Part shown: in pieces, positions 32,195-40,653 of the stretch
How the letters are laid out: each line of letters begins with the position of its first letter
Position numbering within the stretch: position 1 is the stretch's first letter
DNA from: Lysobacter antibioticus
Lineage (GTDB): Bacteria > Pseudomonadota > Gammaproteobacteria > Xanthomonadales > Xanthomonadaceae
Direction: 5' to 3'
DNA: 42,021 nucleotides
NCBI RefSeq assembly: GCF_000731095.1
Contig: NZ_JMTZ01000051.1
Location: 1-42,021 of the forward strand
Translations under genes and position numbers: made by a program
The notes under the pieces: model-generated
The model's database searches: none
Seen by the model: only the letters and a program-made list of their open reading frames with translations
Told to the model about the DNA's origin: nothing

Positions 32195-32620
32195 ATGAGA
32201 CCCCTGCATCACCCCGCCATCGACGACATCGAGATGACCAGCGTGCTGTATGCGCTGGCCGATCCGGTGCGCCTGGGCATCGTCCGCTCGCTGAGCCGCG
32301 ACCATCCGGTGTCCTGCGTCGGCGCCTGCATCGGCGAAGACCTGCCGCGCGCGACCTTGTCGCGGCACTTCGACGTGCTGCGTTCGGCCGGCCTGGTCAA
32401 CACGGTCAAATCCGGAACGCAGTATCTCAACACCCTGCGCTGCGACGATCTCGAACGGCGTTTCCCCGGCCTGCTGCGGGCGATCCTGGCCGGTGCCGGC
32501 GGCTCGCAGCCGGCCAGGAAGCCGCCGGCCAAACCTGCGCCGAAGCCGGTGGCCAAGGCGCCTGCGCGCGGACGCCGCGCCGACGCTTCGCGCACGCCGC
32601 CGGCGAAGGCCCGAGCATGA
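32195..32620 (+). CDS. ArsR-like helix-turn-helix regulator with H1-like tail
   Basis: 141 residues from the ATG at 32195 (MRPLHHPAID); an in-frame ATG at 32150 overlaps the palindrome and has no ribosome-binding site either. Winged helix: MTSVLYALADPVRLGIVRSL, then SCVGACIGEDLPRATLSRHF and VLRSAGLVNTVKSGTQYLNT. Cys41 and Cys45 fall where ArsR proteins carry their metalloid-binding cysteines, though related non-metal regulators also have a Cys here. Residues ~105-141 are a Lys/Ala/Pro/Arg tail (ARKPPAKPAPKPVAKAPARG), resembling histone H1-like tails common in this family of bacteria and able to bind DNA non-specifically. It probably controls the divergent SDR. Confidence 0.88.
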   Translation: MRPLHHPAIDDIEMTSVLYALADPVRLGIVRSLSRDHPVSCVGACIGEDLPRATLSRHFDVLRSAGLVNTVKSGTQYLNTLRCDDLERRFPGLLRAILAGAGGSQPARKPPAKPAPKPVAKAPARGRRADASRTPPAKARA

Positions 32621-32796
32621 AAGCGCGGACTGCGTCGCGCTGTTTTGCCGAAGCGGTCGCTCTTCATGAAATTTCGTTGCCGGCTTATGCGCTAGGGTTT
32701 GCCGGCGGCGTATCGAACCTGTTTATGGTGTGCCGCTCGCTCCGCGCCGGGCTGGTCCGGCCGGAGTCTTCCGACGAATCTTCTGGATAGTCCGTC

Positions 32797-34122
32797 ATGA
32801 CCGCCTTGCTCTCCGCGTGGTTCCGCATTCCGTTCTGGCAGCGCGTGGTCGGCGGCTTCGTGCTCGGCGCGCTCGCCGGCTGGGCCTTCGGGCCCGCGGC
32901 TGAAACCTGGTTCGGCCCGCTCGGCGATCTTTACGTCACCCTGATCAAGATGATCGCGGTGCCGCTGGTGTTCTTCGCGGTGATCAACGCGGTGGCCTCG
33001 CTGCATGGGCAGAAGTCGATCGCCGCGCTCGGCGGACGCACCTTCCTGTGGTTCGCGGTCACCGCGGTCCTCGCCGTCGGCATCGGCCTGGCGGTCGGCA
33101 CCGTGCTACAGCCCGGCAGCGGCGTGATGGGGCTGGCGATCGACAGCGGCTACAAGCCGCGCGACGTGCCCAGCGTGACCAAGGTGCTGCTCGACGTGGT
33201 GCCGAGCAATCCGTTCTACGCCCTGACCGGCATCGGCGCGACCAAGAACGCCGCCGGCGAGACCGTGCTCGCGGCCGGCAAGGGCTCGATCCTGCCAGTG
33301 ATCTTTTTCGCCGGCCTGCTCGGCTTCGCGATGGTCAAGCTAGGCGAGAAGGTCGCCGGGGTGCGCAAGCTGGTCGGCGAGACCAGCGACCTGATGATCC
33401 AGGTCACCCGCTTCGTGCTCGAAGTCACCCCGATCGGCACCTTCGGCCTGATCGCCGCGCTGGTCGGCGCCTACGGTTTCGAGAAGCTGCTGCCGCTGGG
33501 CAATTTCGTGTTCGCCCTGTACCTGGCCTGCGCCCTGCACATCGTCGTGGTCTACAGCGGCCTGCTGCTCGCGCACGGGCTGAACCCCTTGAAGTTCTTC
33601 CGCGGCGCCGCGCCCGGCATGCAGGTGGCGTTCGTAAGTTCGTCGAGCTTCGCCGCGATGCCGGTGGCGATGCGTTCGATCACCCACAACCTCGGCGTCA
33701 ATAAAGACTATGCGGCGTTCGCCTCGCCGCTGGGCGCCAGCATCAAGATGGACGGCTGCGGCGCGATCTATCCGGCCCTGTGCGCGGTGTTCATCGCCCA
33801 GTACACCGGCACGCCGCTGACCGCCGACCAGTACTTCATCGTCATGATCGCCTCGGTGCTCGGCAGCTTCGGCACCGCCGGCGTGCCCGGCACGGCGGTG
33901 ATCATGGCCACCGTGGTGCTCAGCGCCGCCGGCCTGCCGCTGGAGACCATCGGCTATCTGTATGCGATCGACCGCGTGCTCGACATGATGCGGACCATGA
34001 CCAACGTGACCGGGCAAATGCTGGTGCCGGTGCTGGTGGCCAAGGAGACCGGCCTGCTCGACAAGGCGGTCTACGACGCGGCGCCGACCAATGTCGGGAT
34101 CGAGGAAGAAAGCAAAGCCTGA
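32797..34122 (+). CDS. Dicarboxylate/amino acid:cation symporter (DAACS family)
   Basis: 441 residues with eight hydrophobic helices and two re-entrant loops. Family signatures: VTLIKMIAVPLVFFAVINA, the serine-rich hairpin FVSSSSFAAMPVAMRS, GTAGVPGTAVIMATVVLS and YLYAIDRVLDMMRTMTNVTG. It imports C4-dicarboxylates, glutamate/aspartate or related solutes with Na+ or H+. The helix-7 motif that reads NMDGT in well-studied members is here KMDGCGAIYPALCAVF, so the substrate may differ (cystine-type transporters also depart here). No DctBD-like regulators are adjacent. The TonB-domain lipoprotein follows 15 bp later. Confidence 0.93.
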   Translation: MTALLSAWFRIPFWQRVVGGFVLGALAGWAFGPAAETWFGPLGDLYVTLIKMIAVPLVFFAVINAVASLHGQKSIAALGGRTFLWFAVTAVLAVGIGLAVGTVLQPGSGVMGLAIDSGYKPRDVPSVTKVLLDVVPSNPFYALTGIGATKNAAGETVLAAGKGSILPVIFFAGLLGFAMVKLGEKVAGVRKLVGETSDLMIQVTRFVLEVTPIGTFGLIAALVGAYGFEKLLPLGNFVFALYLACALHIVVVYSGLLLAHGLNPLKFFRGAAPGMQVAFVSSSSFAAMPVAMRSITHNLGVNKDYAAFASPLGASIKMDGCGAIYPALCAVFIAQYTGTPLTADQYFIVMIASVLGSFGTAGVPGTAVIMATVVLSAAGLPLETIGYLYAIDRVLDMMRTMTNVTGQMLVPVLVAKETGLLDKAVYDAAPTNVGIEEESKA

Positions 34123-34137
34123 GCGAGGACGAAGGCC

Positions 34138-34758
34138 ATGCAGGGTGCGAGGCGTCGAAACAAGCGTGTAGGCAGAGTGGTAGCGGCCCTGGGGTTCGCG
34201 AGCGCGTTCCGGTGGCCGTCGCTGCTGTTGGCTTCGAGCCTGCTGGCGGCGTGCGCGACGCACCCGAACCTGCCCGAGGCCGAACAGACCGGCCGCAGCG
34301 GCCAGGTCGGCGTGCGCTCGATCGACAAGCTGATGCCGGCCAGCGAGCGCATGCAACTGGCCGACAACGAAACCTTCCAGATGCCCCTGGCCGAATACGG
34401 CAATCCCAATCCGCTGTATCCGCCGGTGCTGCTGGCCCAGCGCCTGCCGCCGCAAACCATCTGCCTGCGCGTGGCCATCGGCGAGGACGGCAAGGTCATG
34501 GACAGCCAGCCGATCGACGATGCCGCCAGCGGTTGCCCGCGCCCGGCCCAGACCGACCCGCGTTTCGTCGAGGCCGCGCGCAATGCGGTGGCGCAATGGC
34601 GTTTCGACCCGGCGTTCCGCTGCGTCTATCCCGGTGCGCGACCGATCGACGAGCAGGGCTGCGTCAGCGGCCGCGAAGAAGCGGTCGCGGTGAGCCTGGC
34701 CTTCAGCTTCGTGTTCGAGCAGGAAGACGGCAAAGGCTCGGTGCGGGTCGGCGGATAA
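34138..34758 (+). CDS. Lipoprotein with TonB C-terminal-like domain
   Basis: 206 residues. N-terminal basic region then LLLASSLLAACA, a lipobox LAAC around residue 38. A TonB C-terminal-like module covers about residues 90-180: YPPVLLAQRLPPQTICLRVA, IGEDGKVMDSQPIDD and FVEAARNAVAQWRFDPAF, ending near VSLAFSFVFE. Several extra cysteines are present. It lacks the TonB transmembrane helix and proline-rich arm, so it is not an energy transducer by itself. The role is unknown. Located 15 bp after the symporter gene, probably in one transcript. The basic N-terminus is long for a signal, so a later start is possible. Confidence 0.75.
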   Translation: MQGARRRNKRVGRVVAALGFASAFRWPSLLLASSLLAACATHPNLPEAEQTGRSGQVGVRSIDKLMPASERMQLADNETFQMPLAEYGNPNPLYPPVLLAQRLPPQTICLRVAIGEDGKVMDSQPIDDAASGCPRPAQTDPRFVEAARNAVAQWRFDPAFRCVYPGARPIDEQGCVSGREEAVAVSLAFSFVFEQEDGKGSVRVGG

Positions 34759-34819
34759 GCCGGCGCGTTCGTCGGCCGGATCGAAGATACTGGCGGCCTG
34801 CACAGCGAAGGAGGTCGGC

Positions 34820-35257
34820 ATGACCTTCGAATTACCCGCGATCGAACTGGTCGAAATCTTCCCGCAGATCGAGGACTACTGCCGTTTGCGTATCCTCGCC
34901 GGCATGTCGCCGCGCACGCCGCAGGCAGCGGCGCGCGGCCTGCCGAACACCTTGTACGGGGTCAGCCTGTTGCGCGAAGGGCAGGTGGTCGGCATGGGCC
35001 GCATCATCGGCGACGGCGGTTGTTTCTACAGCGTGGTCGACATCGCGGTGACGCCGGACCTGCAAGGGCGCGGATTGGGCCGGCGCATCCTCGACGCGCT
35101 CGACGCCTGGTTGCGCGCGAATGCCGAGCCTTCCGCATTCGTGACCCTGGTCGCCGACGGCGACGCCCGGCATCTCTACGCCAAGTACGGTTTCGCCGAG
35201 AGCGCACCGCATGCGGTGAACATGGAATATGTGGTCGGCGCACGCAGCGCAGGCTGA
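34820..35257 (+). CDS. GNAT-family N-acetyltransferase
   Basis: 145 residues. The acetyl-CoA site is in VVDIAVTPDLQGRGLGRRIL (Q/RxxGxG/A as QGRGLG), followed by the C-terminal ATDGDARHLYAKYGF-like block (VADGDARHLYAKYGFAES). An ideal ribosome-binding site AAGGAGG precedes the ATG. Members modify amines of small molecules or proteins; the acceptor is unknown. Confidence 0.92.
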   Translation: MTFELPAIELVEIFPQIEDYCRLRILAGMSPRTPQAAARGLPNTLYGVSLLREGQVVGMGRIIGDGGCFYSVVDIAVTPDLQGRGLGRRILDALDAWLRANAEPSAFVTLVADGDARHLYAKYGFAESAPHAVNMEYVVGARSAG

Positions 35258-35314
35258 GCGTCGACGGCAAGCGTTCGAGGACCAGCGCCGGACAAGGCGT
35301 CTCAGGAGGAGCGG

Positions 35315-36028
35315 ATGTCGGTGGAAATCGTATCGCGGCCGATGACGGACGCGGAACTGAGCGAGCTGGCGTCGCTGAGCCGGGCTGGGCCCACACCGGT
35401 CAAGACCGCGTTTGAGAGCTGGGTGGTCGCGACGGCGTCGCTGAGCTTGGCGATGGCCTTGCTCATCATGGGCGCGGGCTGGGTGGCGCGGAGGTTGTTC
35501 GGCGCCGGGGCCTGGGGCGACGACTACGCTTCCTTCGCGATTCTGGTTTGTGCAGTCGCGATCGCGCTGGGCTGCGCGGTGTACGCCTGGCGCCACGGCC
35601 GCAGGCTGAGCCGCACGCGTGGCGTGTCCCGCGAGCGTTATCGGGCCGATATGCGGGCGGGGACGGTGAACGAGGAGCACTACGAGTTCAGCGAATGCAA
35701 GTCGCTGGCCGAGCCCGAGCACGGCGGCGGCCTGGTCTACCTGCTCAAGATCGATGCCGGTCGTTGCCTGGCAGTCTACGACTACGACAGTCTGCGCATC
35801 GCCATGGACGATGGCGATCCCTTGAGCAGCCCGATGACCCCCTGCCGCCGCGCGACGCTGCGCCGCGCGCCGGTTTCGGCGCACGTGTTTTCGTTCGAGT
35901 TCGATGGCGAGCCCTTCGATAAGAGCCCGCAGGGCGAGCTGCCCGCGCAGGTGGAGTGCTGGCCGGAGCACGGCGAGGTCTGGGAAGTGTCGTGGCACGA
36001 GATCGAGCGGCGGCTCGACGGCGCTTGA
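35315..36028 (+). CDS. Two-TM membrane protein of unknown function
   Basis: 237 residues, no family recognised. Two hydrophobic helices (about residues 40-62: VVATASLSLAMALLIMGAGW; and 73-93: FAILVCAVAIALGCAVYAWR) are followed by a basic stretch RHGRRLSRTRGVSRERYRAD and a cytoplasmic or periplasmic soluble domain with acidic/aromatic strands (GGGLVYLLKIDAGRCLAVYD). AGGAGG lies before the ATG. It follows the GNAT gene by 57 bp and converges with the Nudix gene 16 bp downstream. Confidence 0.7.
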   Translation: MSVEIVSRPMTDAELSELASLSRAGPTPVKTAFESWVVATASLSLAMALLIMGAGWVARRLFGAGAWGDDYASFAILVCAVAIALGCAVYAWRHGRRLSRTRGVSRERYRADMRAGTVNEEHYEFSECKSLAEPEHGGGLVYLLKIDAGRCLAVYDYDSLRIAMDDGDPLSSPMTPCRRATLRRAPVSAHVFSFEFDGEPFDKSPQGELPAQVECWPEHGEVWEVSWHEIERRLDGA

Positions 36029-36044
36029 GGCGGACCGGCCGCCC

Positions 36045-36533
36045 TCAAACCCGCGAGAACTTCCATGACTGCATGCGCCCGTCGCGATAAGGCATCACCC
36101 CGTGGAAGGGGCGCGGGTCGGCGTCGAACACCAGCGGCAGGAACTCGCGGTCGCCTTCCCACATCGGCAGTTCGTGCAGGCGCTCGATCGGCACCCAGTC
36201 CAGCGCGCCTTCGGCATTGCTCGCGAACGGCGTGCCCTCGAAGGCGGTGATGGTGAAGACGAAGCCCAGCCAGTCCTCGCCGTGCTTGCCGAAGCCGGGC
36301 CAGCTGATGGTGCCGCGCAGGTTCATCGCGGTGCAGTCGATCCCGGCTTCCTCGAAGATCTCGCGGCGCATGCCGGCGACCACGTCCTCGTCGGCTTCGA
36401 GCTTGCCGCCCAGGCCGTTGTACTTGCCCAGCTGATGGTCGTCGGGGCGCGCGTTGCGGTGGACCATCAGGACTTGGCGGCCATCGGGCGAAATCACGTA
36501 GCCCAGGGTGGCCACGATAGGCGTATACGGCAT
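36045..36533 (-). CDS. Nudix hydrolase (MutT/8-oxo-dGTPase-like)
   Basis: 162 residues from the ATG at 36533 (MPYTPIVATL). The complete Nudix box GKLEADEDVVAGMRREIFEE followed by AGI (residues 43-65, Gx5Ex7REUxEExGU) marks an Mg2+-dependent hydrolase of nucleoside diphosphates linked to another group; the WPGFGKHGEDWLGFVFTITA stretch fits 8-oxo-dGTP diphosphatase-like members. An upstream in-frame start at 36593 adds 20 unconserved residues; neither start has a clear ribosome-binding site. It is divergent from the M16 peptidase pair. Confidence 0.9.
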   Translation of the reverse strand: MPYTPIVATLGYVISPDGRQVLMVHRNARPDDHQLGKYNGLGGKLEADEDVVAGMRREIFEEAGIDCTAMNLRGTISWPGFGKHGEDWLGFVFTITAFEGTPFASNAEGALDWVPIERLHELPMWEGDREFLPLVFDADPRPFHGVMPYRDGRMQSWKFSRV

Positions 36534-36737
36534 CGGCGGGGGGTCGGCGGAGCAGGGGCGCGGGCCGCACAGTGTCGGCGATTCGCCCCGCAACGACCAG
36601 CGCCGTCGATCCCCCTACGTGACTTTCGACCCGTATCGGCGGGCCCTTCCCGGGTTAGGGTGCCGGAGCCTCCGGCGCGTCGCAGCAGCGGTCCCGCGAC
36701 GGCCGACGGACTCATTCGACAGGACAGGGAGATTCCC

Positions 36738-38150
36738 ATGCGCAAGCCTCACCTCTGCGTGCTGCTGGCCGGTCTGACCACGATCACGACCGCCGCGTTC
36801 GCCACTGCGCACGCGGCCGAGAGCGATCGCTGGCAGTTGCCGGTTGCGGTCAAGAAACTCGACAACGGATTGACCGTGGTCGTCTCGCAAGACCACAACT
36901 CGCCGACCGTCGGCGTCAGCGTGGTCTATCACGTCGGCATGCGGCTGGAGCCGAAGAACCGCACCGGCTTCGCCCACCTGTTCGAGCACTTGATGTTCCA
37001 GGGCACGCCGGTCGCGCCGAAGGGCGTGTTCGACCAGGTCATCAGCGGCGGCGGCGGACGCAACAACGGTTCCACCCGCGCCGATTTCACCAATTACATC
37101 GAAGTCGCGCCGGTCTCGGCACTCGACCGCATCCTGTGGCTCGAAGCCGACCGCATGAAGACCCTGGACTTCAACCCGACCACGCTGAAGAACCAGCAAG
37201 ACGTGGTCAAGGAAGAGATCCGGGTCAACGTGAAGAACCAGCCCTACGGCGGCTTCATGTGGATCGACATCGGCCAGCACGCATTCCAGAAGTGGGAGAA
37301 CAACCACGACGGCTACGGCAGCTTCCAGGATCTGGAGAACGCCAGCCTCGAGGACGTGCGCTCCTTCCACCGCGACTACTACGGCCCCAACAACGCCGTG
37401 CTCGGCATCGCCGGCGACATCACCCCGGAAGACGCCTTCAAGCTCGCCGACAAGTATTTCGGCGCGATCCCGGGGCGTCCGACCCCGCCGCCGCCGGATT
37501 TCGCCGAGGGCCTCAACACCAAGGAGAAGCGCATCGAGCAGACCGATGCGTTGGCGCAGGTGCCGGCGATCGCCGCGGCCTGGAAGATGCCGACCCGCGG
37601 CAGCCGCGACCACGCGCCGATGGCGGTGCTCGGCAGCCTGCTCGCCGGCGACGAGGCCTCGCGCCTGTACCAGGGCCTGGTCAAGCAGCGCCAGATCGCG
37701 CTCAACATCGACGCGCTGTACGGCCTGACCGACCCCTGGACCTATAACGGCCCGACCTTGTTCACCCTGTTCGCGTTGTACAAGCCCGACACCAACGCCG
37801 ATGCGGTGCTCGCCGCGATCGACGAGGAAGTGGCGAAGGTCGCCCGCGACGGCGTCGATGCGGTCACTCTGAAGCGGGTCAAGACCCACATGCTCGCCGA
37901 TTGGTACAACGGCCTGGAAAGCTACATCGAACGCGCCGACACCGTCGCGCGCATGCAGACCCTGTGGGGCGACGCCAACGTGGTCAACAAGATCCCCGGC
38001 TGGATCGAAGGCGTGACCTCGGCCGATCTGCAGCGCGTCGCCAAGACCTATCTGACCCGCGCCAACCGCACCGTGATCGACCGCAAGCCGGTCGCGATGG
38101 CGGCGCCGGCCGCGAAGCCCGGCGCGGCCGCGCCGTCGGCGACGAACTGA
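36738..38150 (+). CDS. M16 zinc peptidase (catalytic subunit)
   Basis: 470 residues. Signal peptide (LLAGLTTITTAAFATAHA) predicts the periplasm. The inverted zinc motif HxxEH is HLFEH (80-84), with the distal glutamate in VVKEEIRVN (Glu159/160). One M16 chain has two structural repeats (about 40-240 and 245-450) as in PqqL/MPP-like proteins. The Ala/Pro-rich C-terminus (AAPAAKPGAAAPSATN) is low complexity. GGGAG precedes the ATG. It is the first gene of a pair with the inactive-type homologue 12 bp downstream, the usual arrangement for heterodimeric periplasmic M16 proteases. Confidence 0.95.
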   Translation: MRKPHLCVLLAGLTTITTAAFATAHAAESDRWQLPVAVKKLDNGLTVVVSQDHNSPTVGVSVVYHVGMRLEPKNRTGFAHLFEHLMFQGTPVAPKGVFDQVISGGGGRNNGSTRADFTNYIEVAPVSALDRILWLEADRMKTLDFNPTTLKNQQDVVKEEIRVNVKNQPYGGFMWIDIGQHAFQKWENNHDGYGSFQDLENASLEDVRSFHRDYYGPNNAVLGIAGDITPEDAFKLADKYFGAIPGRPTPPPPDFAEGLNTKEKRIEQTDALAQVPAIAAAWKMPTRGSRDHAPMAVLGSLLAGDEASRLYQGLVKQRQIALNIDALYGLTDPWTYNGPTLFTLFALYKPDTNADAVLAAIDEEVAKVARDGVDAVTLKRVKTHMLADWYNGLESYIERADTVARMQTLWGDANVVNKIPGWIEGVTSADLQRVAKTYLTRANRTVIDRKPVAMAAPAAKPGAAAPSATN

Positions 38151-38162
38151 GGAGGAGACGAC

Positions 38163-39587
38163 ATGAGAATCCATAACAATCTGCTCGCCCTGTCGACCTC
38201 GTTGGCCCTGGTCTGCGCGGTCGGCACCGCCGTCGCCGGCCCCGCCGCCAAGCTGCCCCAGCAACTGCCGCCGCTGGCCGCCGACAAGGCCCTGCCGGTG
38301 CCGCAGATCGCCCAGAAGACCCTCGCCAACGGCCTGCAAGTCTGGGTGGTGCCGCGCAAGGGCCTGCCGCGCGTCGATTACGCACTCGCGGTGCGTAGCG
38401 CCGGCTATGCCAGCGACGGCCCCGACGCCTCGGGCTTCGCTTCGTTGTATGCCGGCCTGCTGACCCAGGGCACGGCCAAGCGCAACGCCAAGGCGATCGC
38501 CGAGGCTGCGCAGGGCTACGGCGGCGCGATCGGCGCGAACGCACTCAACGACGGCGTGCTGCTCAGCGCCAACGCCTTGCCCTCGCAGGCCGAGCCGATG
38601 ATCCGGCTGCTGTCGGAAGTGGCGCAGCAGGCGAACTTCCCCGATGCCGAGGTCAAGCTCGCCCAGGCCAACGCCCTGCAAGGCTTGAAGGTGTCGCAGG
38701 CGCAGCCGAGCTTCAAGGCCACGCGTGCCTTGCTGAAGGCGACCTACGGCGATCACCCTTACGCACGCAGCCAGCCCACCGAAGCGGCGATCGGCGCGGT
38801 CACCGCCGAGAAAGTGCGCGCCGAACACGTGCGCCGTTTCCGTCCGGACCGCGCCTTGTTGATCGTCACCGGCCGGATCGGCGCGGAGGAGGGCTTCAAG
38901 CTCGCCGAAGCCGCCTTCGGCCAGTGGAAGGCCAGCGGCGAAGCCATCGCCGACACCGCACCGGCGCGCGCCAGCGCTGACCCGCAGCGCATCTTCGTGC
39001 AGCGCGACGGCAGCGTGCAGTCGGCGGTGCGCCTGGGGCGTCCGGCGATCGCCGCGACCGATGCCGACTACCTGCCGGCGCAGTTGGCCGGCATCGTGCT
39101 CGGCGGCGGTTTCAGCAGCCGCCTGATGCAGAACCTGCGCGAAGACAAGGGCTATACCTACGGCGCGCGCGGCGGCCTCAACGCCTTGCGCGACGGCGGC
39201 AGCATCCAGGCCTCGGCCGACGTCCGCAACGAAGTCACCGGCAAGGCGATCGGCGAATTCATCTACGAATTCGGCCGCATCAACGACTACCCGGTGCCGG
39301 CGCAGGAGCTCGAAGACACCAAGCGCTACGTCGCCGGCGGTTATCTGATCGGCAACCAGCTGCAGAGCTCGGTCGCGGCCTCGTTGGCGAGTAATTGGCT
39401 GTACGGCCTGCCGCCGGAATTCCTCGGCGAGTACGTGCCGAAGATCCGCGCGATCAGCGCCGAGCAGGTCCAGGCGATGGCGAAGAAGTACTACGCCTCC
39501 AAGGACCAGTCGATCGTCGTGGTCGGCGATTACAAGGCGGTCGAGGGCCAGCTCAAGGAATACGGCGAGTTCAAGCTGGAGAAGTAA
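38163..39587 (+). CDS. M16 peptidase, non-catalytic partner
   Basis: 474 residues with a signal peptide (LALVCAVGTAVA). The fold is M16, but the zinc motif is missing: the equivalent position reads SGFASLYAGLLTQGT. Instead it keeps the C-terminal Arg/Tyr pair region in NLREDKGYTYGARGGLNALR, which completes the active site of the partner. Blocks such as FKATRALLKATYGDHPYARS are typical. AGGAGGAG overlaps the end of the catalytic gene. It should form a heterodimer with the preceding protein. Confidence 0.93.
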   Translation: MRIHNNLLALSTSLALVCAVGTAVAGPAAKLPQQLPPLAADKALPVPQIAQKTLANGLQVWVVPRKGLPRVDYALAVRSAGYASDGPDASGFASLYAGLLTQGTAKRNAKAIAEAAQGYGGAIGANALNDGVLLSANALPSQAEPMIRLLSEVAQQANFPDAEVKLAQANALQGLKVSQAQPSFKATRALLKATYGDHPYARSQPTEAAIGAVTAEKVRAEHVRRFRPDRALLIVTGRIGAEEGFKLAEAAFGQWKASGEAIADTAPARASADPQRIFVQRDGSVQSAVRLGRPAIAATDADYLPAQLAGIVLGGGFSSRLMQNLREDKGYTYGARGGLNALRDGGSIQASADVRNEVTGKAIGEFIYEFGRINDYPVPAQELEDTKRYVAGGYLIGNQLQSSVAASLASNWLYGLPPEFLGEYVPKIRAISAEQVQAMAKKYYASKDQSIVVVGDYKAVEGQLKEYGEFKLEK

Positions 39588-39612
39588 GCCCGGCCCATCG
39601 TCGCCAACAACT

Positions 39613-39645
39613 AGCCCCGGCCGTTCGCGGCCGGGGCTTCGTCGT
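39613..39645 (+). terminator. Terminator of the M16 operon
   Basis: GCCCCGGCCG (39614-39623), loop TTCG, CGGCCGGGGC (39628-39637), then TTCGTCGTTTT. A strong stem with a T-containing tail. Confidence 0.85.
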
Positions 39646-39683
39646 TTTGGAAGCTTGTGGTCCGGATGTCGAGCCGACGGCGC

Positions 39684-40127
39684 TCAGTTCTCGCCGAACC
39701 ATTTCAGCACCACGCCGATGGCGAGGCCGGCGAAGACCAGCCCGACCACGCCGTACAGCAAGCCGGTAAGGAACAGGCCGTAGCCGCCCGGAAACGCGCC
39801 GACGACGGCGCCGGTGACCAGCGAATACGCCCCGTACAAGGGGATGAAGATCAGCCGCGCCAGCCACACCCCGCGCTCGCCGCGCTGGTCGCGAGGGACG
39901 GGGCTGCCGGTGGCGGCCCAGCGCACCGCCATGCGCGCGAGTACGACCGGCGCGAACAGCAGCGCAACCGCTTCCAGCGCCTTGTAGCCGAGCACCAGGC
40001 CGACCGCGAGCATGCCGCCGCCGATCAGCATGGCGGTGTCGTCGCCGGGCGCGCCGAAGCGGGCGAGGCCGGCGCCGATCAGGAAGGCGACGACGAAGAT
40101 GCCGAAGCCGTAGAACACTTGTTTCAT
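39684..40127 (-). CDS. Small integral membrane protein (second of a pair)
   Basis: 147 residues with four hydrophobic segments: VFYGFGIFVVAFLIGAGLAR, MLIGGGMLAVGLVLGYKALE, LARLIFIPLYGAYSLVTGAV and LLYGVVGLVFAGLAIGVVLK. A hydrophilic loop RWAATGSPVPRDQRGERG lies in the middle. No family is recognised. The ATG overlaps the stop of the preceding membrane-protein gene (ATGA), so the two are made together. Confidence 0.75.
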   Translation of the reverse strand: MKQVFYGFGIFVVAFLIGAGLARFGAPGDDTAMLIGGGMLAVGLVLGYKALEAVALLFAPVVLARMAVRWAATGSPVPRDQRGERGVWLARLIFIPLYGAYSLVTGAVVGAFPGGYGLFLTGLLYGVVGLVFAGLAIGVVLKWFGEN

Positions 40128-40537
40128 GCGGTCGCCCGTTCAGGTCTTGCGATCAAAAAGGCGCCGAGCCAGCTGGCCGGCAAAGGCAACAGCAGTCCGG
40201 CGACGGTCATCCACAGCGGATGCGCGAACATCATCGACACCGCGATCACGCTGGCGACGATCAGGGCGCCGACCGTAAGCGCGGCGCCGCGGCGGTGGCG
40301 GCGCGCGATCAGCGCCGCGACCAGGCCGCCATCGAAAGCACCCACGACCCAGCCGGCCACGACCAGGGCCATGGCCGAGAACGGCGCGGCCGCCACGTGC
40401 GCGGCCAGCGCGACGGGATCGCGCGGATCGGTGCCGGGCGCGAACGGATGCAGGCGGGCCGAGCCGAACTCGAACAAGTGCATAGTCGCCATCGCCGCCA
40501 GCATGCCGACGATCACCGCCAAAATCGTGCGAATCAT
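40124..40537 (-). CDS. Small integral membrane protein (first of a pair)
   Basis: 137 residues from the ATG at 40537 (MIRTILAV). Hydrophobic segments: MIRTILAVIVGMLAAMATMH, FSAMALVVAGWVVGAFDGGL, GALIVASVIAVSMMFAHPLW and LLLPLPASWLGAFLIA. A short periplasm-facing loop carries FEFGSARLHPFAPGTDPRDP. The family is not recognised. GGGAGG lies about 8 nt upstream. The stop overlaps the next gene by 4 bp. The pair is divergent from the FMN reductase-thioesterase operon. Confidence 0.75.
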   Translation of the reverse strand: MIRTILAVIVGMLAAMATMHLFEFGSARLHPFAPGTDPRDPVALAAHVAAAPFSAMALVVAGWVVGAFDGGLVAALIARRHRRGAALTVGALIVASVIAVSMMFAHPLWMTVAGLLLPLPASWLGAFLIARPERATA

Positions 40538-40653
40538 GGTTCCGTCCCTCCCCGGATCGGATGCGCGGAGCATCGCCCCACGGACGCCGGGTTTCAAGCT
40601 CCCGCCGTTGCGGCGCGTCGCGCATAATCGGCGCCTCGCCACGGAGCCCCTCC

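Noticed and set aside
36615-38828. 737-residue minus-strand frame opposite the M16 peptidases
   Set aside because: A shadow of the M16 pair; the HLFEH motif and signal peptides on the plus strand are decisive.
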